Positions 1 to 7,024 of a DNA stretch of 17,741 nt are shown here, piece after piece. The first letter of the stretch is position 1. Each line of letters starts with the position of its first letter. The notes beneath the pieces are model-generated. The model did not search any database. It was not told the DNA's origin and worked only from the letters and a program-made list of their open reading frames with translations. The stretch comes from an uncultured Clostridium sp. (GTDB taxonomy: Bacteria > Bacillota > Clostridia > TANB77 > CAG-465), in the NCBI GenBank assembly GCA_900554875.1, contig USJA01000006.1, positions 1 through 17,741 of the forward strand, read 5' to 3'. The position numbers and the translations under genes were made by a program.

Positions 1-53
1 ATTAACATGGAATTTTTGATTTTTTTATATCATATAGACTAATATGTAATTTA

Positions 54-863
54 TTAAAAGAAAAATACTTTTACAAGAACTATAATTGCAATAATTACTC
101 TATAATATGCAAATACTGCAAAATCATGATTTTTTATATATTTAAGTAGAAATTTAATGCTTAAAACTCCAACAACTGCTGAAACAACAATACCAACAAT
201 TAAATCATAACTAAAGTTAGATATCATGTCTGGAAATTTAAGAACAGCAGCACCAAATATTATTGGCACGGAAAGCAAAAATGTAAATTTTGCTGCTGCA
301 CTTCTAGAAACACCCATCAATCTTGCTGTAAGAATTGTAGTACCAGAACGAGAAAAACCAGGTATTACAGCTAGTGCTTGAGAAAGGCCTATCAAGAATG
401 TCTGTTTTAAAGTTAAATCGTTATATTCAGTTTCTTTTCCTTTATATTTTTTTTCAGCCCATTTATCGCCTAAGAATATAAGTATTCCCATAACTCCAAG
501 AGCTATTGCAATCAACATATAATTTGATCTCAAAATATTTTCAATAGGTTCCTCAAACAATTTTCCTATAAGTGCCCCTGGAATAGTTGCTATAACCAAA
601 AACCAGAACATTTTATTTTCAAACGAGTCTTTTTTATGGACAATTTTGTTATATGCTCCTTTAAATAATTTCCACCACTCATTGAAATATACGAATAAAA
701 CTGCAATAAGAGTACCAAAATGAAGTGCAACATCAAACGAAAGTGAATGTTCAGTCCAATTAAAAAGATACGGTATTATTATTAAATGAGCTGAACTGGA
801 AATAGGAAGAAATTCTCCTATTCCCTGTATAACTCCTAAAACAATTGCATGAAATATATTCAT
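54..863 (-). CDS. uppP: Undecaprenyl-diphosphate phosphatase UppP (BacA family)
   Basis: Integral membrane phosphatase that removes one phosphate from undecaprenyl pyrophosphate, so that the C55 lipid carrier can be reused for peptidoglycan and other wall polymers; overexpression in this family gives bacitracin resistance. The 269-residue length is normal. Both family signatures are visible: QGIGEFLPISSSAHL at residues 13-27 (with E17) and PGFSRSGTT at 168-176 (R172). The rest is a chain of hydrophobic helices, at roughly 45-60, 87-101, 116-132, 155-170, 195-208, 220-240 and 250-268. The ATG has a strong RBS (AGGAGG, 8-10 bases upstream). Its A is also the last base of the preceding gene's TAA (TAATG), so translational coupling is likely. 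It is the last gene of a three-gene operon. The 53 bases downstream hold no convincing terminator. Family assignment is near certain. Confidence 0.97.
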   Translation of the reverse strand: MNIFHAIVLGVIQGIGEFLPISSSAHLIIIPYLFNWTEHSLSFDVALHFGTLIAVLFVYFNEWWKLFKGAYNKIVHKKDSFENKMFWFLVIATIPGALIGKLFEEPIENILRSNYMLIAIALGVMGILIFLGDKWAEKKYKGKETEYNDLTLKQTFLIGLSQALAVIPGFSRSGTTILTARLMGVSRSAAAKFTFLLSVPIIFGAAVLKFPDMISNFSYDLIVGIVVSAVVGVLSIKFLLKYIKNHDFAVFAYYRVIIAIIVLVKVFFF

Positions 864-2125
864 TAACTATCTCCTCCTGTGCTTGGTTTTGTGTTTTCAG
901 TTTCTTCTTTCTTTACATCATTATTTTTTTGTTCTTCTTTTGTCTCTGTCTTTTTTTCTTCAGTTTTCTTAGTTGTTTCTTTTTTATTTGTATTAGTAAT
1001 TGTTGTATTTGTATTAGTTGTTGTTTTTTCTTGGCCATCTACTATATCTTGACTATCATACTCAATATCCTTTAAATTCAATGTAATTTGTTTTATTGTA
1101 TCATCATCAACTCTTACATACATTTTATCAGATTTAATAGCCTCGAATGTAACATCACTAGGAATTTTACCAACATTTTCTAGTGGACTATCAGAAGACA
1201 CTTCAATAACATAATCTGAATATATTATAAATACCCTTTCATTGTTATAGTATGTAGACTTAACATCCTTATCTTTTAGTTCAATAGTATCTGTGATTTT
1301 ATTATCCTTCACCTTATAGACTTTACTGTTATCTTGTGCTATAAAATAAAGCACATCATCTGTATCTATTCCTATCATATTTACTTTTTCCTTAAATATT
1401 CCAAGTTTTAAATTAGAATAATAAATATTTGAATTAGAATCTTCATAATATACTCTATCTGTTTGTTGTAACATAATCATTCTGTCCACTATAAGTCCAG
1501 ATTTTATTTGTGACATTGTATTAAATAGATTTATTTTATAAATTATATTATTTGTAGAATTTCCAGTTTTTTGCTCAACATTAATATATATCATATTAAT
1601 AACTGGCGACATATCCATATTTTTTATTTTACTAAAATTTTTAACAGTAAAAGTATTATATTCTATTTTTCTCTTAGTACCAATATCATAAGTAGTTAAT
1701 TTAAGCGTTGCAGAAGTACCATTGTCAGTTTTTGTAAAATATAAAATAAGATTCTTATCATATAATAAATCGAAGTAACATATTGGTTTATCTTCCTCAA
1801 TTGTATCAATAATCTCTCCAGATTCTAAACTACCAATATAAACTTTTGAGTCAAATAAATATGTATAATATTTGTTATCATATGAATACTGAATATCTTG
1901 AGCATTTTTGGAAATGTTAATTGTCTTTACTCCCTTTTCTTTATTTTCCTTTTTGTTTTCATTTACATCTGTTCCTGACAAAGAAATAATATATCTTTCT
2001 ACTAAATAAAGAGCAACTACTGTTACTATCGTTCCTATTGCCCAATATATAGCCAAATTAATAAACAACTTCTTTTTGTTAATCTTTTTTCTTTCCTTTT
2101 TTTCTTTTAACTTTTTTTCCCTCAA
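863..2125 (-). CDS. Unrecognised membrane-anchored extracellular protein, beta-propeller-like body with low-complexity tail
   Basis: I do not recognise this 420-residue protein. It has a very basic N-terminus (Lys/Arg-rich, residues 1-20), one membrane segment at about 22-45, and then a polar, presumably extracellular body to about residue 350. The body consists of repeated short beta-like stretches such as YYTYLFDSKVYIGSLESGE and DDVLYFIAQDNSKVYKVKDN, the pattern expected for blades of a propeller-type fold; this is an inference from sequence texture. The last ~65 residues are Thr/Asn/Lys/Glu low complexity ending STGGDS, resembling a wall-spanning or disordered tail. The start is TTG, supported by AAAGGGAG 7-8 bases upstream. 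It lies 20 bases after the NAGPA-domain gene and overlaps uppP by one base, so all three are probably one operon concerned with the cell envelope. No catalytic motif was found. Confidence 0.85.
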   Translation of the reverse strand: MREKKLKEKKERKKINKKKLFINLAIYWAIGTIVTVVALYLVERYIISLSGTDVNENKKENKEKGVKTINISKNAQDIQYSYDNKYYTYLFDSKVYIGSLESGEIIDTIEEDKPICYFDLLYDKNLILYFTKTDNGTSATLKLTTYDIGTKRKIEYNTFTVKNFSKIKNMDMSPVINMIYINVEQKTGNSTNNIIYKINLFNTMSQIKSGLIVDRMIMLQQTDRVYYEDSNSNIYYSNLKLGIFKEKVNMIGIDTDDVLYFIAQDNSKVYKVKDNKITDTIELKDKDVKSTYYNNERVFIIYSDYVIEVSSDSPLENVGKIPSDVTFEAIKSDKMYVRVDDDTIKQITLNLKDIEYDSQDIVDGQEKTTTNTNTTITNTNKKETTKKTEEKKTETKEEQKNNDVKKEETENTKPSTGGDS

Positions 2126-2145
2126 AGCTTTTCTCCCTTTCCTAA

Positions 2146-3171
2146 TTACTTCTTATTTGGTTTAGTTACTATAAAAGCATTTGGAACATAACGTTCCCCT
2201 AATATATCACTAGGACTATTTACAACATTTCCATTATACACCATAGTAGTTGAGGCTCCGCCATCTAAATTGAAAGCATTATATGCACCATTATCTAAAA
2301 GTATATCTTGAACCTGTCTTAGTGTAGCTCCCAAACTTCCTTTTTGTCTTCCATCAATAACTAACATTAAAACAGCCCCATCTTTTCTTTGAGCAATTGC
2401 AGTTCTTGGTTGAAGTCCCCAACCTCCAGTTCCGCTCTTAATAGTTGCATTTCCATTAATAATAATAACAGGTCCGAATGAAACCGCACACCTTAAATTA
2501 AGTTGTTGACATTTAGAATATGTCATTGAATTTGATACAACCATTTTATTATCTTTATCCATTCCAACTAAACTATATGATGCTCCTGTATTTGTTGTTC
2601 TAAGTTGCCCATCCTCAATAACAAGCCCTGCTGGTTTTCCACCAGTACCTAAAGCATCATCTTGGAATCCTCCTGCATTTATTCCTGCCACTGCATCATT
2701 TTCATTTACAATTTGAGATGTAGTAGCACCTGAAGTTCCAAGTCTTGGAGATGATACAAGTTTAACACGTGATGGATCATTTATAATTAGTAATTTTCCA
2801 GTATAGCTATCATTACTTATATCCTTAAGTTCAATTCCATTCATATCTTCTGCTGAAATCCCTGAACCTATATTTATAGCCGACAAACTTTGGTCTTCTA
2901 TATTTTCTTGTGGTCTATTTTTAGCTAATATTTCGTCAATTTTTTCCTTACTTAAAAACCAAGTTGCAAAGTATTGATGACTCATCGTGGTCATTGCAGT
3001 AGTTACGATCATATCTCTTGTATTTGTAAATGGACCATAATATATAAGTACAATTGATAAAATCGGAACGTATATTATTTGAAATATCAAGAAAAATCCA
3101 ATCCATTTAAATATGCCCTTGGCTTTTCCTTTTTTTTGTTTTTTTACTTCATCATTTATTTCTTTTTTCAT
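2146..3171 (-). CDS. Membrane-anchored phosphodiester glycosidase (NAGPA domain) family protein
   Basis: Member of the family defined by N-acetylglucosamine-1-phosphodiester alpha-N-acetylglucosaminidase (NAGPA, formerly DUF2233), whose bacterial members are thought to hydrolyse sugar-phosphodiester bonds in exo- or wall polysaccharides; the substrate here is unknown. The 341 residues comprise a basic cytosolic N-terminus (1-21), a membrane segment at about 22-46, and an extracellular domain from about 95 to the end. Family motifs are AGINAGGF (162-169), PRTAIAQ (255-261), VIDGRQ (271-276) and NLDGGASTTM (301-310), the last two being the conserved Asp/Gly-rich active-site region. The ATG has the RBS AGGTGAGG. 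The leader between the upstream gene's terminator (3257-3289) and this start is 85 bases and carries a possible -10 TATACT at 3201-3206 behind a run of ten T, but no good -35, so the promoter is uncertain. First gene of the NAGPA/propeller-like/uppP operon. Confidence 0.9.
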   Translation of the reverse strand: MKKEINDEVKKQKKGKAKGIFKWIGFFLIFQIIYVPILSIVLIYYGPFTNTRDMIVTTAMTTMSHQYFATWFLSKEKIDEILAKNRPQENIEDQSLSAINIGSGISAEDMNGIELKDISNDSYTGKLLIINDPSRVKLVSSPRLGTSGATTSQIVNENDAVAGINAGGFQDDALGTGGKPAGLVIEDGQLRTTNTGASYSLVGMDKDNKMVVSNSMTYSKCQQLNLRCAVSFGPVIIINGNATIKSGTGGWGLQPRTAIAQRKDGAVLMLVIDGRQKGSLGATLRQVQDILLDNGAYNAFNLDGGASTTMVYNGNVVNSPSDILGERYVPNAFIVTKPNKK

Positions 3172-3256
3172 TTAAAACCTCACCTATTTTTTAAACTAAC
3201 AGTATAATTTTATCAAATACAAAAAAAAAATTCAATACTTTTGTATAAATATGTAG

Positions 3257-3289
3257 AAAAATAGGGACAACATCAATTGCTATCCCTAT
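3257..3289 (-). terminator. Rho-independent terminator of the mazF-PBP transcript
   Basis: On the minus strand, 8 bases after the PBP stop codon, ATAGGGATAGC pairs with GTTGTCCCTAT (11 bp, two G-U pairs) around a 7-base loop, followed directly by a TTTTT run. This is a clear intrinsic terminator and separates the PBP transcript from the NAGPA/uppP operon downstream. Confidence 0.88.
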
Positions 3290-3297
3290 ATAACATT

Positions 3298-5784
3298 TTA
3301 TTGTTTCTTTGTGTTAGTATTTGTATTTTTATTTTTGTTTGTATTTGTATAAATATGTACTCCATTTGACTTCTCCTCATTGTCATCTGAAGATGACTGC
3401 TTAGAAGTGTGAACATTACATGTTTCTGTAGGAGCCATATAGCCCCAATCTGCTGGTTTAATGTTTGGAGTATAGTCCCTTGTAATAAAAGATTTTTCTG
3501 ACGTATTTGGACAATACTCTGTTGCAACTTTTCCTGTTTCATTACATATTTTTACTACTTTGTGTATATTACAAGTCCCTGTAGGTATTGAATCTTTTGC
3601 TACATAATCACTTCCAACTTGACTTCCTCTAGGATCATTTCTACAAGCATCAGTGGCTACAAGTCCTGAAACCTTACATAGTTCAGCTTTTGTTACAGAA
3701 TCTGGTACCTCAAAGTGCTTAGTTTGTTTACCTTTACTTATCCCATTTACAACTGTATTAAATAATGATACTGAAGTATATGGATATGATCCAATTTTTC
3801 TATAACCTATGGCTTTTTGAGTTGATTTACCTCCAACTTTATCATAACCATTCCAACAAGCTATTGTATAGTATGGTGTGAATCCACAGAACCATTGATC
3901 AAAGTCATCGTTAGTATTACCAGTTTTTCCGGCAACATCCATATTTGATAGTTTAACATAGCCTGCTGCTGTTCCTGTTTTTACAACTTCTTGCAAACAG
4001 CTTGTAAGCATAAAAGCTGTTGATTCCTTCATAACACGTTTTGAATTAATATTATTTACAATTACATCTTCGTCTTTTGAATCTGTAATTTTTGTATATA
4101 ATCTAGGTTTAATATATACACCACCATTTGCAATAGTAGCATAAGCATTTGCCATATCCATAACAGTTACACCATATGTAAGTCCACCGAGTGCTAGAGC
4201 TGCTGGAGCTTTATCTTCTGAGACCAGGCTCTTAAGCCCTGCATTTTTAGCAAAGTTGTATGCATAATCTATATCCACTTTTAAATTTGCTCTAACGGCT
4301 GGTAGGTTCATAGATTTAGCTATTGCATTTCTTGCAGTTACATATCCATTATAATAGCCATAATAGTTTCCTGGATGCCAACTTCCTTCTGCAAGGTCAC
4401 AGTCATCAAGTCCCGCACCAGGTGATGAAAGTCCAAGTTCAAATGCAGGTCCATATGCACCTAATGGTTTCATGCATGACCCTGGTTGCCTTGTTAATTG
4501 TGTTGCCCTATTTACTACAAGATCTGATGTCTTTTCATCGGCACCACCAATAAGTCCAAGCACACATCCTGTAGACTGCTCTATTACTACCATTGCAGAT
4601 TGCATAAAGTCACCTTTGCTATCTGTATAGAATAATTTTGAATTATTATATGCTGCATCAATAGTACTTTGAACATCTGGATCAAATGGAGTATATATTT
4701 TGTATCCGTTACCATATAATTTAGTAATAGCTATACCACGTTCAACTCCTAATGTATCCATTAGATCATCAATAACAGCTTCTCTTACAGCTTCAACATA
4801 ATATGTATACTGTGAGCCATTAGTTGAATCTTTTGTAGAGTCTTCCTCTTTCTTAAATGCTATTTCATAATTTAATGCTTCGTTATATTCATCCTCTGTT
4901 ATCTTCTTTAATTTTAGCATTTGTTTTAAAACCAAATCTTTTCTATCTAAAAGTTTTTTTCTAGCTTCTTCACTTTTATATGGGTTTGTTGATTCTGGTG
5001 ATTGTATTATTGCTGCTAAAACCGCTGACTCTGCCAAATTAACTTCGCTTAAAGGTTTTCCAAAATAATTTCTTGATGCCACTTCAAATCCATAACAGCC
5101 ATCACCCATATATATTTGATTTACATATGCTTCAAAAATTTCTTTCTTTGATAATTTATTTTCTAATGCAATAGCTCTATACCACTCTCTAATTTTCCTT
5201 GTCCATGTAGCCTCTTTATCATTTTTTATATTTTTTACCAACTGCTGTGTTATTGTGCTTCCACCAAAACTTGATTTACCACCATGAGTTACATATGTAA
5301 ATACAGCTCCTGTTGTTCTTTTTAAATCCACTCCATGATGTTTAAAAAATCTTTCATCTTCAATAGATACAACAGCATCTACAACAGATTTAGGTATGTC
5401 CTTATATTCAACAGTCACCCTATTTTCAGAATCGTAAAACGCACCAATCTGGTTACCATTTTTATCGTATACAAATGAAGTTTCTTTATATAATTTTAAA
5501 TCTTCCAAATTTAAACTATCAGTTTTATCAATTACACCAGTTATAACGCCTATGACTAATCCAGCACATATTATAAAAAGAGCAAGAAGAACGAAAAAAC
5601 AAATTTTTATTATCTTTTTTCTTCTTTTCTTTTTATTACTTTTGCTGTTTTTGTTGTTTGCTTTTGAATTTATATCCTTTGTTGAAACAACTTGCGTTTT
5701 ACCAGCATCAATATTTTTATTTGTTTTTTTCTTTAATGATTTTGTCTTAAAAATTTTTGTATATTTACTATCTTTTTTATCCAT
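3298..5784 (-). CDS. ponA: Class A penicillin-binding protein (PBP1A-type bifunctional transglycosylase/transpeptidase)
   Basis: Polymerises lipid II into glycan strands and crosslinks the stem peptides on the outer face of the membrane. The 828 residues run: basic Lys/Asn-rich cytosolic tail (1-57), membrane segment (58-83), GT51 glycosyltransferase domain with EDERFF (142-147, E142 the expected catalytic Glu) and GGSTITQQLVKN (174-185), then the transpeptidase domain with SCMK (436-439), SMN (491-493) and KTGNT (620-624), all three penicillin-binding motifs intact. After the catalytic domain there are six cysteines (703-789), including the C-x-x-SG-x-x-A-x-x-x-C pattern often seen at PBP1 C-termini. 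The tail (813-828) is an Asn/Thr/Lys low-complexity stretch. ATG with RBS AGGAG, 9 bases away. It is 31 bases after mazF and probably cotranscribed; a terminator follows. The symbol is by analogy to the Bacillus subtilis class A PBP. Confidence 0.96.
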   Translation of the reverse strand: MDKKDSKYTKIFKTKSLKKKTNKNIDAGKTQVVSTKDINSKANNKNSKSNKKKRRKKIIKICFFVLLALFIICAGLVIGVITGVIDKTDSLNLEDLKLYKETSFVYDKNGNQIGAFYDSENRVTVEYKDIPKSVVDAVVSIEDERFFKHHGVDLKRTTGAVFTYVTHGGKSSFGGSTITQQLVKNIKNDKEATWTRKIREWYRAIALENKLSKKEIFEAYVNQIYMGDGCYGFEVASRNYFGKPLSEVNLAESAVLAAIIQSPESTNPYKSEEARKKLLDRKDLVLKQMLKLKKITEDEYNEALNYEIAFKKEEDSTKDSTNGSQYTYYVEAVREAVIDDLMDTLGVERGIAITKLYGNGYKIYTPFDPDVQSTIDAAYNNSKLFYTDSKGDFMQSAMVVIEQSTGCVLGLIGGADEKTSDLVVNRATQLTRQPGSCMKPLGAYGPAFELGLSSPGAGLDDCDLAEGSWHPGNYYGYYNGYVTARNAIAKSMNLPAVRANLKVDIDYAYNFAKNAGLKSLVSEDKAPAALALGGLTYGVTVMDMANAYATIANGGVYIKPRLYTKITDSKDEDVIVNNINSKRVMKESTAFMLTSCLQEVVKTGTAAGYVKLSNMDVAGKTGNTNDDFDQWFCGFTPYYTIACWNGYDKVGGKSTQKAIGYRKIGSYPYTSVSLFNTVVNGISKGKQTKHFEVPDSVTKAELCKVSGLVATDACRNDPRGSQVGSDYVAKDSIPTGTCNIHKVVKICNETGKVATEYCPNTSEKSFITRDYTPNIKPADWGYMAPTETCNVHTSKQSSSDDNEEKSNGVHIYTNTNKNKNTNTNTKKQ

Positions 5785-5815
5785 ATTTTTTCACTCCTAA
5801 TATAGAAAAGTACCC

Positions 5816-6187
5816 TTACCAATCACTAAAAATTTCATTAAAATCACACCTAATGCTAAGACTTAACTTTAATGCCTCTTTTACTTTTTCTAGTGTTTTA
5901 TCATCTATAACTCCGATTTTTTCTTTTAGTCTTGTTTTATCTAAAGTTCTTACCTGTTCTACAAGTATAACGGAATCTTTTTCCAGTCCACTCTCTCCTG
6001 CTTTTATTGGTATATGAGTTGGAATATTATTTTTAAATTTTGTTGTAATAGCAAGTGCTATTACAGTAGGGCTATATTTATTTCCAATATCGTTCTGAAT
6101 TATTAATACAGGACGAATTCCATCTTGCTCTGAACCAATAACTGGGTTTAAATCAGCATAAAAAATATCTCCTCTTTTTACTTTCAA
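5816..6187 (-). CDS. mazF: MazF/NdoA (EndoA) family endoribonuclease toxin
   Basis: Type II toxin family of sequence-specific mRNA endoribonucleases acting in the cytoplasm. The 123-residue length matches chromosomal MazF of Firmicutes (about 116-120) plus a short C-terminal extension. Visible motifs: RGDIFYADLNP (5-15), GSEQDGIRPVLIIQND (18-33) with the catalytic-type R25, the ITTK segment with T48/T49 in the usual catalytic Thr position, and EQVRTLDK (77-84). The start is TTG, with GTGAGG 8 bases upstream; no ATG is possible near the conserved N-terminus. In Bacillus and many clostridia the antitoxin gene lies directly upstream; here a GerS-like gene occupies that place, 30 bases away, and no ribbon-helix-helix ORF is seen. 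The downstream PBP gene follows after 31 bases. Confidence 0.95.
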   Translation of the reverse strand: MKVKRGDIFYADLNPVIGSEQDGIRPVLIIQNDIGNKYSPTVIALAITTKFKNNIPTHIPIKAGESGLEKDSVILVEQVRTLDKTRLKEKIGVIDDKTLEKVKEALKLSLSIRCDFNEIFSDW

Positions 6188-6217
6188 AATATATTCCTCA
6201 CTTTCATATATTATACA

Positions 6218-6943
6218 CTATTTATTAAAATTTGCAAATATTTTCTCATCAAATTTATTTAATATATCAAAATTTATATACTTTATTCCAATAATCACAT
6301 TTCCATTATTGTCTAAAACCAAATACTCCTCTGGTATATTTGTCTTTTTGTTATATATAAGTTCAAATGAAAAAATATTTAACCCATCTTTCATCAAGAA
6401 TTCAAATTCCGAATTTTCATTTATTTTTTCTTTATTAAGTTTAAGCATAAGATATATCTTATCATCAATACATTTAGACTCAATTTTTGCAAAAGAGTTA
6501 TTTTCATTTGCATAATTATATAAATACTCAAGTGTAGAAAAACTAAGTACATTTTTTCTTTTCAGACTATATTCTGTAATATTAAATTTGCTAATTTCTT
6601 TATTATTTTCTATTCTTAATTCATTATTTGAAATTATGTATGAAATTTCATCCATAGATTCATTCTTAAAATTAAGCCTATGCTTTTCATTTCCATTATC
6701 ACCAGCATACCATTCTTCAACTTCATATGTATTTCTTGTTTTATTTCCAAATATAGTAACTATATATTTAGCATAATAATTATGAATCTCAAAAATATTA
6801 CCCTCATTTTCATGTTTTATGTTATTTTGACTATATATTCCAAAAAAAGAAATTATTATCAGCAAAATAGCTATAAAAAGTGCACAAATTATTACAAACC
6901 ACAATCTTTTTGATTTATCAATATTTATAGTTTTTATAAACAA
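6218..6943 (-). CDS. Membrane-anchored LolA/GerS-like protein
   Basis: About 241 residues: a short basic N-terminus, one membrane segment (about residues 13-36), and an extracytoplasmic beta-rich domain. The stretch FGNKTRNTYEVEEWYAGDNG (about 63-82) has the pattern N-K-x(3)-T-Y-x(3)-(E/Q)-W-Y typical of LolA-fold clostridial proteins related to the germination lipoprotein GerS of Clostridioides difficile, and I recall gerS also lying close to mazF there; GerS identity is an inference. No lipobox cysteine is present (the only early Cys sits inside the membrane helix), so it would be helix-anchored rather than a lipoprotein. The start is non-ATG: the TTG at 6943 lies 9 bases from GGAG, whereas the TTG three codons earlier (6952) touches the RBS. 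That RBS is inside a long inverted repeat (6952-7011). Confidence 0.75.
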   Translation of the reverse strand: MFIKTINIDKSKRLWFVIICALFIAILLIIISFFGIYSQNNIKHENEGNIFEIHNYYAKYIVTIFGNKTRNTYEVEEWYAGDNGNEKHRLNFKNESMDEISYIISNNELRIENNKEISKFNITEYSLKRKNVLSFSTLEYLYNYANENNSFAKIESKCIDDKIYLMLKLNKEKINENSEFEFLMKDGLNIFSFELIYNKKTNIPEEYLVLDNNGNVIIGIKYINFDILNKFDEKIFANFNK

Positions 6944-6951
6944 ACAAAACA

Positions 6952-7011
6952 ACTCCTTTTTTTCTACAATATATACTTCACATTAAAATATATGTTATAG
7001 AAAAAAGGAGT
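6952..7011 (-). promoter_or_regulatory. Long inverted repeat covering the RBS of the GerS-like gene
   Basis: The arms 6952-6974 and 6988-7011 pair over about 22 bp, with one bulged A, one G-U pair and one mismatch, around a 13-base loop. In the minus-strand RNA the 3' arm ends in AAAGGAGT, so GGAG, the only RBS for the GerS-like gene, is fully paired with ACTCC of the 5' arm. The bases after the hairpin are T-rich (TTGTTTTGTTTGTTT), so it could also act as a leaky terminator for the metallo-beta-lactamase gene, which ends 14 bases earlier. Structure is seen; function is inferred. Confidence 0.7.
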
Positions 7012-7024
7012 ATTCAATTTTTTA

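Noticed and set aside
1..53. Terminator downstream of uppP
   Set aside because: Only a 5-bp CATAT/ATATG dyad is present and on the minus strand it is followed by A-rich rather than T-rich sequence.
3273..3542. 89-codon minus-strand ORF overlapping the PBP C-terminus
   Set aside because: Out-of-frame shadow of the PBP gene; it runs through the terminator and has no recognisable features.
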